From Bacteroidota bacterium (GTDB lineage: Bacteria; Bacteroidota; Bacteroidia; Chitinophagales; Chitinophagaceae): a stretch of 64,000 nt of DNA. The translations under genes were made by a program, and so were the position numbers. Positions 25,445 to 33,452 of this stretch are shown in pieces. Location: positions 744,001 to 808,000 of the forward strand of contig JADJJH010000002.1 of NCBI GenBank assembly GCA_016706595.1, written 5' to 3'. Under the pieces are notes generated by a model. The model ran no database searches and was not told where the DNA came from. It worked only from the letters and a program-made list of their open reading frames with translations. Each line of letters starts with the position of its first letter. Positions within the stretch are counted from its first letter, which is position 1.

Positions 25445-26224
25445 TTAAGCTAAGCCTTTGGTTTTTAAGTTGGAAAGGATATCGGATTTTCTTCCTGCAG
25501 GTAAAAAGATATAATCACCATGTTCGATGTTATTATCGAAATTTTCAATCAATTTGTTTTTATACACGCTATGCATACTATAACCCAAATCCTTCATCAT
25601 AGCTTCAACTACTTCTAAATGTTTACCCCAACTTTCGATTTGTAATATGGGTTGATGCTTGCGAATGATTTCTTTTATTTCAGGTAAGACAAATTCTTCA
25701 TAACCTTCAATATCACATTTTATATAATTAATTCTATCAAAGTTTTTAAGTAGCTCACTGCCCTTTACCATTTCACTTTCAAAAACAAAATTATCGGCGA
25801 GGGTAGGGTTCTCTTCAACATGCGATAAGCCAGCACGCAAGTAGCCATACTCTTTTGGCGTACTTAAAGTAATCATCTTTTGTTCAAGTCCGAGTGCATG
25901 ATTAAATAGTATCGCTTGCTTATAATTTTTTACGCTCCATGCAACGGTATCAAAAAAAGGTTTTACGGGTTCAATGGCAATTACTTTACCTTGTTCATTC
26001 GTGAGCCTGCAAAATATTTTAGTGTAGTAACCCAAGTTCGCACCTAAATCAACAATTACATCGTTGGGTTTAATGAGATGCTTTACAAAGTAATGGTACT
26101 TATAAATAAAATTCGATTTCAGAAATCCGGTGTCAAATAAGATAAAAAAGGATGAATGTAAGGCACGTAAATAAGCCTTCATGCCTAGTATTCTGTAAAT
26201 TATTTTTTTAATGAATGTAATCAT
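25445..26224 (-). CDS. FkbM family methyltransferase
   Basis: The 259-residue protein has the SAM motif VIVDLGANLGYYTKIF at 56-71, an IAIEPVKPFF acidic loop, INYIKCDIEGYEE and a closing PILQIESWGK strand, all as in FkbM-type O-methyltransferases. These often cap sugars or polyketides. I chose the ATG at 26224. The longer frame to 26263 runs into a good -7 box (TACATTTG at 26261-26268), leaving a 36-bp gap before the chosen start. No clear glycan operon is adjacent. Confidence 0.8.
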   Translation of the reverse strand: MITFIKKIIYRILGMKAYLRALHSSFFILFDTGFLKSNFIYKYHYFVKHLIKPNDVIVDLGANLGYYTKIFCRLTNEQGKVIAIEPVKPFFDTVAWSVKNYKQAILFNHALGLEQKMITLSTPKEYGYLRAGLSHVEENPTLADNFVFESEMVKGSELLKNFDRINYIKCDIEGYEEFVLPEIKEIIRKHQPILQIESWGKHLEVVEAMMKDLGYSMHSVYKNKLIENFDNNIEHGDYIFLPAGRKSDILSNLKTKGLA

Positions 26225-26260
26225 GCGATAAGTTTTCACAAGGCTTCTTTGTGAGATGGG

Positions 26261-26268
26261 CAAATGTA
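26261..26268 (-). promoter_or_regulatory. -7 box (TACATTTG) for the FkbM gene
   Basis: An exact minus-strand TAnnTTTG match. It overlaps the longer possible start and therefore supports the ATG at 26224. Confidence 0.5.
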
Positions 26269-26309
26269 ATTAAAAAAGTTTACTGAAATTAGAGATATAA
26301 GAACCTCTT

Positions 26310-26420
26310 AAAACCTCATCTACTGCGTTACTTCGATTTTTTAATCTCCTCATTTACCATAGTAAACTGCGGGTTTAAAAAATCGAAAAGCCTTGTATAT
26401 GATGCTTTCAGAGATTCTTA
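26310..26420. repeat. Family A palindromic element, copy upstream of the FkbM gene
   Basis: The centre is TTTACCATAGTAAA at 26353-26366. Arms pair around it: acttcgattttttaatc on the left against tttaaaaaatcgaaaagcc on the right. It lies 74 bp from a second copy at 26494-26615. Confidence 0.6.
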
Positions 26421-26493
26421 AGTAATCCCTGTAACGGCTATTGTTTGAGATTGCTTCCTCGTGCCTTGTCGCAAGGACGTTTTAACTTCATTC

Positions 26494-26615
26494 GGGCGTC
26501 TTTAAATACCCCTCAGGCGAGGCATTCGGATTTTGCAAAGACAGCGTTTACTAATGTAAATAATGGATTTGCAAAATTTGAATAACGAAGCTTCAGGGGT
26601 ATTTAAAAATGCCCC
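26494..26615. repeat. Family A palindromic element, copy at the PorG-like gene stop
   Basis: The centre is TTTACTAATGTAAA at 26547-26560. Left-arm words GGGCGTCTTTAAATACCCCT and GAGGCATTCGGATTTTGCAAA face right-arm words TTTGCAAAATTTGAATAACG and AGGGGTATTTAAAAATGCCCC-type sequence. The right end is the stop codon of the next gene. About 120 bp in all. Confidence 0.75.
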
Positions 26616-27631
26616 TACTCACAAATCTCAATTCTATCGTACTTATAAAATGTATAAGGCGATACTATTTTTTTAGGCGAATATACTTTCTTGCCCGATT
26701 TACTAATTTGAATAGAAAACTTCACTTGACACGAATAATAAAAATCATTACATGTCGAATTACCTCGTTTATCATTGGGCTTAAATGGATGATTGGGGTC
26801 TATTACATTAGATTTATTGGCCACTTGCGATGCAGTGACCGCATCCTCAGCCGATAAATATTTTGAAAACAAAGTAGGGTCAACATACGTCGAACTTACA
26901 TCATCTAAATAATCGGTAAATAATTTTCGGCCTATATATTCAATCGACAAACTGGTTTTAGTGCCTAAGTCATATCGTAATCCAAATCCATAAGGCAAAT
27001 TGGTTTGCGATAATGTATAAGGCTGTCTATCCTGATATTCTTTCATGCCTTGTCCTTCAGTGCCTAAAGGTTGCAAATCAACCCAATCTAATTCGCCCGA
27101 AACTTCATTATAATAACTTCCTTGCGGATTAAATTTATAACGCCCAATGCCACCTAACAAATAAGGTTGCAAATTCCATTTAGCTGATTTTCTATTTCGA
27201 CAAAGCATTTTTAAAGGATAAACCTCAAGTAATGCCGACCATTCGGTAATACTCGATTTAAAATCCAGATTTCGTTTATATCGTAAATAGGCTTTATCTT
27301 CTTTATTTTTATACTCAGCATCTTGGTCGCTGCCTGCAATTTTTCCTTTCATATAGCCAAGTCTAAATCCAAGCCATTCGTTGCGAACATGACTTATAGA
27401 AAGCCCTGCCATTGAGGTTCGTTGTTTAAAATTATTATCATAGATGAAGGGTTTACCGGCACCACTATTTCCTCCCAAATCTCCTAAATAATTTGAAACC
27501 CCATACGACGCTGAAAGGTAAGTGGCTTTTTTTTGAAAGTTCGATGTACTTGAATCTCCACTTTGTTTTCCTTTCGAAAAAGCGAGTAAAGTGTTTAAAA
27601 GAAATATGTATATGAGTATAGTTTGTTTCAC
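26615..27631 (-). CDS. DUF6089/PorG-like outer-membrane beta-barrel protein
   Basis: The 338-residue product has a signal peptide (LIYIFLLNTLLAFSKG), a strand block ATYLSASYGVSNYLGDLGG, a turn with LGFRLGYMKGKIAGSDQDAEYKNK, and the motif FTDYLDDVSSTYVDP that I associate with the DUF6089 (PorG) group. PorG takes part in type IX secretion in Porphyromonas, but most DUF6089 proteins have unproven roles. It follows prfB by 24 bp on the same strand, so they may be co-transcribed. Its stop codon is flush with a family A palindrome. Confidence 0.65.
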   Translation of the reverse strand: MKQTILIYIFLLNTLLAFSKGKQSGDSSTSNFQKKATYLSASYGVSNYLGDLGGNSGAGKPFIYDNNFKQRTSMAGLSISHVRNEWLGFRLGYMKGKIAGSDQDAEYKNKEDKAYLRYKRNLDFKSSITEWSALLEVYPLKMLCRNRKSAKWNLQPYLLGGIGRYKFNPQGSYYNEVSGELDWVDLQPLGTEGQGMKEYQDRQPYTLSQTNLPYGFGLRYDLGTKTSLSIEYIGRKLFTDYLDDVSSTYVDPTLFSKYLSAEDAVTASQVANKSNVIDPNHPFKPNDKRGNSTCNDFYYSCQVKFSIQISKSGKKVYSPKKIVSPYTFYKYDRIEICE

Positions 27632-27655
27632 GAGTGTATACGTCGGAAAATAAAA

Positions 27656-28750
27656 CTACGCATTTTCTTCCGTACTGCCTAACATCAAGTAAGCTTTAAT
27701 AAAGCCATCTAATTCACCATCCATTACCGGGTTTACATTGCCGGTTTCGAAATCGGTTCTATGATCCTTAATCATTTTATATGGATGAAAAACATATGAC
27801 CTGATTTGTGAGCCCCATTCAATTTTCTTTTTGCTTGAATTGGTTTTGTTTTTCAACTCTTCTTGTCGCTGCAATTCTTTTTCATATAACTGCGATTTCA
27901 ACATCTTCATGGCTTTATCGCGATTATCGCCTTGGGTACGGGCTTGTTGACATTCAACGATAATGCCCGAAGGAATATGTTTTAACCTTACGGCCGTTTC
28001 CACCTTGTTTACGTTTTGTCCGCCCTTACCACCGGCTCTAAAAAAATCCCATTCAATATCTGCCGGATTCACATCAATTTCTATCGTATCATCTACCAAT
28101 GGATACACAAATACCGAGGCAAATGATGTATGTCGACGCGCATTTGAATCGAAAGGCGAAATTCGAACTAGACGATGTACTCCATTTTCAGATTTCAATA
28201 AACCAAATGCAAACGGACCTTCAATTTCGATGGTCGCTTGTTTAATACCGGCCCCATCACCCCATTGAATATCAATTTCACTTACTTTAAATCCATTTTT
28301 CTCGGCATACATTCTATACATACGTAAAAGCATTTCAGCCCAATCCTGACTCTCAGTTCCACCGGCGCCTGAATTGATGGTCATTACCGCAGGCATTTCA
28401 TCTTCGGGTTGATTAAGCGTACTTTTAAATTCAAGTTCATCTAAACAAATAATGGCATGCTCATAACTTTGTTTTGCATCCTCTTCCTCAGCTTCTCCTT
28501 CTTTCCAAAATTCAAACATCACGGCAAAATCTTCAACCGCTGCCTTGGTTTTATCATACAATTCAGTCCAAAAACTATTGGTTTTTATTTCTTTTAAAAT
28601 GGCCGTTGCGCGTTCATTATCATCCCAAAATCCTGGTGATAGACTTAATACTTTATCGTTTTCGATTTTATTTTTCTTTTCACCAACGTTTAAATAAGCA
28701 GATAGTGCATCTACTCGTTCACGCATGGCTTTCAATTGCTCAATGGTCAT
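27656..28750 (-). CDS. prfB: Peptide chain release factor 2 without programmed frameshift
   Basis: The 364-residue RF2 has the stop-codon-reading SPF tripeptide at 198-200 (VRISPFDSNARRH) and the peptidyl-hydrolysing GGQ at 243-245 (GGKGGQNVNK). It ends UGA and UAA codons' translation. Many RF2 genes need a +1 frameshift at an internal UGA around codon 25. Here the corresponding place reads straight through (SAYLNVGEKK, residues 17-26) with no UGA, so the autoregulatory frameshift is absent. The ATG at 28750 follows a TTTG-17-TACATTTG promoter with only 4 bases between box and start. Confidence 0.93.
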   Translation of the reverse strand: MTIEQLKAMRERVDALSAYLNVGEKKNKIENDKVLSLSPGFWDDNERATAILKEIKTNSFWTELYDKTKAAVEDFAVMFEFWKEGEAEEEDAKQSYEHAIICLDELEFKSTLNQPEDEMPAVMTINSGAGGTESQDWAEMLLRMYRMYAEKNGFKVSEIDIQWGDGAGIKQATIEIEGPFAFGLLKSENGVHRLVRISPFDSNARRHTSFASVFVYPLVDDTIEIDVNPADIEWDFFRAGGKGGQNVNKVETAVRLKHIPSGIIVECQQARTQGDNRDKAMKMLKSQLYEKELQRQEELKNKTNSSKKKIEWGSQIRSYVFHPYKMIKDHRTDFETGNVNPVMDGELDGFIKAYLMLGSTEENA

Positions 28751-28754
28751 GCCG

Positions 28755-28783
28755 CAAATGTATACAATAATGCCTATTCCAAA
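28755..28783 (-). promoter_or_regulatory. prfB: prfB promoter TTTG - 17 bp - TACATTTG, very close to the ATG
   Basis: TACATTTG occupies 28755-28762 on the minus strand and TTTG lies 17 bp further upstream. Only CGGC separates the box from the ATG, which would leave almost no 5' leader. Confidence 0.55.
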
Positions 28784-28859
28784 AATCCACTTAACAGATG
28801 ATGTTCATTTGGGAATTTTATTTGGGTGCGTCCCCAAAGTGACCCGAATACACGATTAT

Positions 28860-28965
28860 CAAAAAGAGAATGTTTGCACTTTCGGGTCTACTTTGTGGGC
28901 GGGCTGTCACTGCAATACCCCTACCGAAACGTTCGGGGTGATTTCCGCTCCATCCCTCGCACGAC
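28860..28965. repeat. GC-richer interspersed palindromic sequence
   Basis: The 320-bp gap between prfB and the next gene has no gene. It holds a GC-richer segment (gtgggcgggctgtcactgc ... atttccgctccatccctcgc) with a hairpin ACCCC/GGGGT and CGAA/TTCG around 28917-28939. Sequences of this style are scattered in genomes of this phylum. Frames through it translate to nothing recognisable. Confidence 0.4.
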
Positions 28966-29023
28966 GTCAATCTACAATACCACCTCCTCTATCCTAGCAT
29001 TTATCGAATTCATACATTTAAAT

Positions 29024-29053
29024 TTTGTGCTTTCGCATGAGGTTGTACATTTA
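29024..29053 (+). promoter_or_regulatory. Promoter TTTG - 18 bp - TACATTTA
   Basis: TTTG at 29024-29027 and TACATTTA at 29046-29053 (one mismatch) lie 18 bp apart, 17 bp before the lipoprotein ATG at 29071. Confidence 0.45.
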
Positions 29054-29070
29054 GTGAAATTTTTAATTTT

Positions 29071-29463
29071 ATGCGAAATATCTTCATTATCGTTTCATTA
29101 CTATTTGTTATGGCTTCTTGTACAAAAGGTCCTGGTACCGGCGGAAGGGCAAGTATCAAAGGCAAGGTGTATGCCTATAATTATAGCAATGCATTTAATT
29201 TAAACGATTCGGGTTATATCGGACAACAAAAGGTATTTATTAAATATGGCGATGAGCCTGGTGTGGGTGACGATGTGGATACTGACAATACAGGTACTTA
29301 TTATTTTCCTTTTTTACGCAAAGGGAAATATACCGTGTATGTGTTTTCAAAAAAATTAAGTAATAATACCCTCGATTCGGCGGTGGTGAAAACCATTGAA
29401 ATTACCGATCGCAAAGAAGAAATTGAATTGCCTCAATTTACCATTCTTACCTTCAAGAACTAA
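29071..29463 (+). CDS. Putative lipoprotein with a carboxypeptidase-regulatory-like beta domain
   Basis: The 130-residue product starts MRNIFIIVSLLFVMASC, with lipobox VMASC and the lipidated Cys at 17. The mature part looks like one Ig-like, transthyretin-type domain: SIKGKVYAYN, VFIKYGDEP, TGTYYFPFLRKGKYTVYVFSKK. Such domains serve as surface-exposed adaptors. The stop shares bases with the next ATG (TAATG at 29461-29465), so it is coupled to the DUF2490 gene and the two products may act together at the outer membrane. Confidence 0.7.
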   Translation: MRNIFIIVSLLFVMASCTKGPGTGGRASIKGKVYAYNYSNAFNLNDSGYIGQQKVFIKYGDEPGVGDDVDTDNTGTYYFPFLRKGKYTVYVFSKKLSNNTLDSAVVKTIEITDRKEEIELPQFTILTFKN

Positions 29464-30170
29464 TGTGGATGTTGAGAAGTTTCAGTTTATTAGCATGTTT
29501 TATTTTGTGTTGTTTTCAATTACACTCTAAAACGTATTCGCCGGTTTATGCCGATGCAGGGTCGTGGAATACCTTTAATATTACGTATAAACTGAATAAG
29601 CATTATAGTATATTATTTACCGAAGAATTAAGGTTTAGAGAGAATTATAGCAGATTGAATTTGTTTTATACCAATATAGGGTTCGAGTATAAACTGAATA
29701 AAAATTTCAAGACCTCTTTAGTGTATCGTTGGATAGATAAATTTATGGATGACAATACGTTTAGTTATCGTCATCGCTTGCAATGGGATGCAAGCTTCAA
29801 ATTACCAATTAATGATTTTAGCTTAGCATATCGAAGCAGATTACAAGCTGAAAGTAGAAATGTGATGTCGAGCGAATCGGGGAAAGTACCCGAATGGTAT
29901 TGGCGAAATAAGTTTGATATAGGTTATGCATTCAATAAAAAGTTAAGTGCATCGGTTTCAACTGAAATGCGCTATCAGTTATCCGATCCACGCAATGAAG
30001 AATCTGATGGAACATGGCATCGTATTCGCTTTCAAGGTGGCTTCGATTATAAGTATACTAAACAAAGTACTTTCGGCATTTATTATTTGGTGCAAAAAGA
30101 GTTTAATGTATCGGCACCTGAAGATATATACATAACCGGACTTGAATATAGCTTAAGTCTAGGAAAATAA
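29463..30170 (+). CDS. DUF2490 domain outer-membrane protein
   Basis: The 235-residue protein has a signal peptide (SFSLLACFILCCFQLHSK) and a barrel pattern opening AGSWNTFNITYKLN, followed by EELRFRENYSRLNLFYTNIGFEYKLN and ending FGIYYLVQKEFN and DIYITGLEYSLSLGK. This is the DUF2490 layout, a small 10-12-strand barrel of unknown function common in Bacteroidota. Its ATG overlaps the lipoprotein stop. It converges on the LRR gene. Confidence 0.78.
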   Translation: MWMLRSFSLLACFILCCFQLHSKTYSPVYADAGSWNTFNITYKLNKHYSILFTEELRFRENYSRLNLFYTNIGFEYKLNKNFKTSLVYRWIDKFMDDNTFSYRHRLQWDASFKLPINDFSLAYRSRLQAESRNVMSSESGKVPEWYWRNKFDIGYAFNKKLSASVSTEMRYQLSDPRNEESDGTWHRIRFQGGFDYKYTKQSTFGIYYLVQKEFNVSAPEDIYITGLEYSLSLGK

Positions 30171-30217
30171 ATTTGAGGTCAGTGTAAAAAAATCTCAACC
30201 ACTTTTTAATTTTGCGA

Positions 30218-30661
30218 TTAATCCATCAGCAGCTTTGTCTTTGGCATATCTTTTTTAAATCGATTTCTAAGTAGCTCTTTATATTCTTCAGAAAAATTAT
30301 TATCGAACAAAATTATCTCACTGAGTTGTTTCAAGGTAAATATTTCGTCGGGTAGTTTCGACAATTTGGATCCGGCTAAACTTAATTCTTTTAGTTTTTG
30401 CAATTCACCAATTTCTTTTGGAATGCTTGTGAATTGATGATCTGACAAATAAAGTATTTTTAGATTTTTACATTGCGCTATGGCTATCGGTATACTATCT
30501 AAATGAATGCCATGCATCGTTGCATTGATTTTAATTGATTTTACATTCAAAGGATCTTTCAAGGCTTCATCTAGTGAATTGCAGTCTTGGCATTGCGCAT
30601 TTGAGGATGAAGTACAGCATAGTAATAGTAAGAACCCAAATAAGTAGCCGAGTAGTTTCAT
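30218..30661 (-). CDS. Small secreted leucine-rich-repeat protein
   Basis: The 147-residue protein has a signal peptide (LLGYLFGFLLLLCCTSSSNAQ) and at least three LRRs: CKNLKILYLSDHQFTSIPKEIG, LQKLKELSLAGSKLSKLPDEIF and LKQLSEIILFDNNFS. LRRs are protein-binding surfaces; this short one may be periplasmic or surface-bound. I chose the ATG at 30661, whose n-region is MKLLG; a start at 30688 would add nine residues before the signal. No partner is obvious. It lies next to a cytochrome-c-like lipoprotein on the same strand. Confidence 0.7.
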   Translation of the reverse strand: MKLLGYLFGFLLLLCCTSSSNAQCQDCNSLDEALKDPLNVKSIKINATMHGIHLDSIPIAIAQCKNLKILYLSDHQFTSIPKEIGELQKLKELSLAGSKLSKLPDEIFTLKQLSEIILFDNNFSEEYKELLRNRFKKDMPKTKLLMD

Positions 30662-30707
30662 GTAAAAATTAATAAGTTGAAGTATCAAGGGTTTTTGGTG
30701 GCACTAT

Positions 30708-31172
30708 TTACTTTTTCGCATTCTGAACTAAATAGGCCGCTACCATTAAGTATTCATCGGTATTGAGTTTGGCTTGTTTTCCCATGGTTTTCATGATATC
30801 AATCCAGCCCGATGCGTTCTTTGCTGAAGGCTCTGGTTTATCGTGACATTTAGCGCATTTCGCGGTGCATATCCTTTTGCCCATCTCTACTCGCATGGGT
30901 GCCATATCGCTGTATAATGCCATTTGCCTGTCGTTAGGTAATGAGGCAATATCTGCAACACCCGGAATCGGATTTGGTTTTACTTCTTCAATCACGGCCA
31001 CTTCTTGTTTTATGGGTTCAACAACAGCCACCTTCGCATCTTGTGCAGTTTTGTCGGCATTCGATTTTTTAGCCGATTCTGAAGACGCTGCTTTACCGGC
31101 AGTTTTTGGTGAGCAGTTTACCAATATACATAAAGAGAAAACTATCAGTGTAAATGAAATTATTTTTTTCAT
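30708..31172 (-). CDS. Cytochrome-c-like lipoprotein
   Basis: The 154-residue protein has a lipobox (CILVNC, Cys20), an Ala/Lys-rich linker and a small C-terminal c-type haem domain. The haem motif is CAKCH at 106-110, and a likely axial Met is Met130 (IMKTMGKQ). A single haem on a lipid anchor suggests an electron carrier or sensor in the periplasm. CxxCH is preceded by another Cys at 102. The low-complexity linker (about 21-70) is typical of outer-membrane lipoproteins. No oxidase genes are near. Confidence 0.72.
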   Translation of the reverse strand: MKKIISFTLIVFSLCILVNCSPKTAGKAASSESAKKSNADKTAQDAKVAVVEPIKQEVAVIEEVKPNPIPGVADIASLPNDRQMALYSDMAPMRVEMGKRICTAKCAKCHDKPEPSAKNASGWIDIMKTMGKQAKLNTDEYLMVAAYLVQNAKK

Positions 31173-31266
31173 GTTAAATACTTTTTTGCTAATGTAAAAT
31201 GTTTGTATCAGAAATAATCAAAGGATATTCGTTTTCTTTTAAGAATATCTAGATACAGTGCTATAT

Positions 31267-31288
31267 AGATTGAAAAAAAATTCAATCT
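31267..31288. promoter_or_regulatory. 8-bp inverted repeat before the enoyl-CoA hydratase gene
   Basis: AGATTGAA at 31267-31274 and TTCAATCT at 31281-31288 flank an A6 spacer, and a weak -7 box (AATCTTTG) overlaps the right arm. This could be an operator 20 bp from the ATG. Confidence 0.35.
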
Positions 31289-31307
31289 TTGAAGCAAATT
31301 TCAAATT

Positions 31308-32084
31308 ATGTCATTTATCATTTACGAAAAAACAGAAGGGATAGCCAAGATAGTCTTTAACCGCGCCGATAAATTCAATAGTTTCTGTCGCGAGATGGCA
31401 CTTGATTTTCAAGCAGCATTGGATGATGCGGCGGCAGATGAAAGTATACGATGTGTATATATTACAGGTGAAGGAAAGGCGTTTTGTGCCGGACAAGATT
31501 TATCAGAAGCGATTGATGATAACGGAATTGAATTGTCGCAAATAGTAAGTGAACATTATAACCCCATCATTGAAAAAATGCGAAATATTGCCAAGCCGGT
31601 TGTTTGCGCAATAAATGGGGTAGCAGCCGGTGCAGGTGCAAATATTGCCTTAGCCGGTGATATTGTTGTGGCTGCAGATACGGCATGTTTTATACAAGCT
31701 TTTAGTAAAATTGGTTTGGTGCCAGATAGTGGAGGAACTTATTTCTTGCCGCGATTGGTCGGATTTCAAAAAGCGAGTGCACTCATGATGTTAGGTGATA
31801 AGGTAATGGCCGATGAAGCGGAGCATTTAGGTATGATTTACAAAGTGTATCCCCAAAATACATTTGCTGATGAAAGTTGGAAACTTGCACTCACCTTAGC
31901 ACAAATGCCAACCCAAGGATTGGCACTTACGAAAACCTTACTTAATCATTCATACGCCAATAGTTTAAACGACCAACTATTGTTAGAAGGTAAGTTGCAA
32001 ATAAAAGCTAGCGAAACTCACGATTATCGAGAAGGTGTGAATGCATTTTTAGAAAAAAGGAAAGCGGTTTTTTTGGGAAAGTAA
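31308..32084 (+). CDS. Enoyl-CoA hydratase/isomerase, PaaG-like
   Basis: The 258-residue crotonase has the oxyanion-hole motifs GKAFCAGQDLSEA and CAINGVAAGAGANIALAGDIV, and FSKIGLVPDSGGTYFLPRLVG. The Asp in PDSGG, in place of a catalytic Glu, is the pattern of 2-(1,2-epoxy-1,2-dihydrophenyl)acetyl-CoA isomerase (PaaG) and related isomerases. PaaG acts in phenylacetate breakdown. No other paa gene is in the window, so the pathway is inferred. It is a single gene with an inverted repeat at its promoter. Confidence 0.85.
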   Translation: MSFIIYEKTEGIAKIVFNRADKFNSFCREMALDFQAALDDAAADESIRCVYITGEGKAFCAGQDLSEAIDDNGIELSQIVSEHYNPIIEKMRNIAKPVVCAINGVAAGAGANIALAGDIVVAADTACFIQAFSKIGLVPDSGGTYFLPRLVGFQKASALMMLGDKVMADEAEHLGMIYKVYPQNTFADESWKLALTLAQMPTQGLALTKTLLNHSYANSLNDQLLLEGKLQIKASETHDYREGVNAFLEKRKAVFLGK

Positions 32085-32094
32085 TTTAATGAGT

Positions 32095-32177
32095 TGATAT
32101 TATAATGTGCTGATTTGCTAATTTAAAATGAGATAAATTATCACATCATCACATTATCACATTCGCACATTATCCTG
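32095..32177. repeat. Family C gene-end repeat
   Basis: Between two convergent stops: tgatattataatgtgctgat... then tatcacatcatcacattatcacattcgcacattatc. Confidence 0.55.
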
Positions 32178-32993
32178 CTACTGCCGATCCAATTCAAAAA
32201 CAATGGGCAAGTTGAAATATACTTTTACAGGAGCGCCATTATTTCGGCCTGGTTTCCATTTGGGCATAGAGTTTAATACGCGAATAGCTTCTTCATCACA
32301 ACCATAACCTAAGCTTCTTTCAATTTTAATTTCATCAATTTCACCTACTTTGTTTACTACAAAGCTTAAAACTACTTTGCCTTCTATGTCGTTTGAAGAA
32401 GCTCGACTAGGATATTTAATATGGGTACTTAAATAACTCATCAACGCTTCATCGCCACCTGGAAATTCAGGCAAGTCTACCACATCATGACCTTCATATA
32501 TTTTGTCGTCAATTGTATTGCTTGGCATACTTGTAGTAGTTGTATTGCTTCCTCCTGGCATTGTTTGGATTGTACCTGCAATACCTGTATTAGCAGTGTT
32601 ACTTGGCAAGCCTGCAATAGGTTCCGTTGGTGTTTTTGGAGGTTCCGGTTCGAGAATGGGTTTAATAATTTTAGTTGGCAACTTTGATCTTGAAGTAGCT
32701 GTTTTAGTAGTACTTTGAACCTTGGGTTGTGGTTTTGGCTTTTGTGTTAAATCAATCATTGTAATAACAATAGAATCTTTTTTATGTATTGGAGGGTTCA
32801 GGGTATTATCCGGACTAAACCCTGATATCAATGGAAGAACGATACTGATCATGCCTAATATAATTATAGTACCAATAGCTTTTGCGGCACGTCGATTATA
32901 ATTTTTGCGAAGTTCGTAAGCCCCATACAATTTGTTTCGGTTTTCGAAAAGGATGTCGAGATAGCTGGTTTGGAGAATTTTGTTCGTTTTCAT
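32178..32993 (-). CDS. TonB family energy transducer
   Basis: The 271-residue protein has an N-terminal cytoplasmic stretch with LDILFENRNKLYGAYELRKNYNRR, a single membrane helix (AIGTIIILGMISIVLPLISG), a Pro/Lys-rich periplasmic linker and the TonB C-terminal domain, ending with VVLSFVVNKVGEIDEIKIERSLGYGCDEEAIRVLNSMPKWKPGRNNGAPV in short. It transmits proton-motive force from ExbB/ExbD to TonB-dependent outer-membrane receptors. ExbBD genes are not in the window. The ELRKNYNRR start is typical of Bacteroidota TonB homologues. Confidence 0.88.
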   Translation of the reverse strand: MKTNKILQTSYLDILFENRNKLYGAYELRKNYNRRAAKAIGTIIILGMISIVLPLISGFSPDNTLNPPIHKKDSIVITMIDLTQKPKPQPKVQSTTKTATSRSKLPTKIIKPILEPEPPKTPTEPIAGLPSNTANTGIAGTIQTMPGGSNTTTTSMPSNTIDDKIYEGHDVVDLPEFPGGDEALMSYLSTHIKYPSRASSNDIEGKVVLSFVVNKVGEIDEIKIERSLGYGCDEEAIRVLNSMPKWKPGRNNGAPVKVYFNLPIVFELDRQ

Positions 32994-33162
32994 TTCTATA
33001 CGGTTTTAGTAAAGTATTGCTCACTGCATAGTTCTTAATTTAAAAAAGAAGTTTTATACATTGGTTCTTTAGATAATAACGCAATGCCATAATGATTAGT
33101 ATCATTTAACATGAATCCAAAAATGAAATGACAATCCTATGACGATGTAAAGTGAAGACCTA

Positions 33163-33245
33163 AAAGTTGCAAGGCTGCCGGATAGAATGAAAAGCCCTGC
33201 ATGCGACGCAGTCAAATGCAGGCTTGAAATGATAGCCGGAACTTT
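33163..33245. ncRNA. Candidate structured element (nested stem-loops), unknown
   Basis: The 459-bp gap between the tonB-family gene and pnt has no gene. Its middle can fold into nested stems: AAAGTT (33163) with AACTTT (33240), GGCT (33173) with AGCC (33234), and AAGCC-TGCAT (33192) with ATGCAGGCTT (33216) around a gcgacgcagtcaa loop. The word ATGATAGCC recurs at about 33230 and 33266. It could be a structured RNA or a mobile palindrome. I do not match it to a known RNA family. Confidence 0.35.
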
Positions 33246-33431
33246 GATCAATAAAGCCTCTTACGATGATAGCCCCAAAACGGTTTTGCGAAATTTCAAA
33301 TCTATAGATCATCTCCATGCGAACCGATTGATGGATTCTACTTGAATATTTTAGATATTAATCGCATTGCAATTAAGGTATCGTCATAGAAAGTGAAATG
33401 CTTGTGTAAATTAAAGAATTTTTGTAGTAAG

Positions 33432-33443
33432 TTAGCGCGCTAA
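33432..33443. promoter_or_regulatory. Palindrome TTAGCGCGCTAA before pntAA
   Basis: A perfect 12-bp palindrome ends 9 bp before the pntAA ATG. Its placement near the transcript start makes it a candidate operator. Confidence 0.35.
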
Positions 33444-33452
33444 TTCAATAAC

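Noticed and set aside
28725..29203. Overlapping ORFs between prfB and the lipoprotein gene
   Set aside because: They cover GC-richer repeat-like DNA and overlap real genes; no family signal.
33432..33443. Restriction-type site function for TTAGCGCGCTAA
   Set aside because: One copy only; kept as a possible operator, with no evidence for a modification role.
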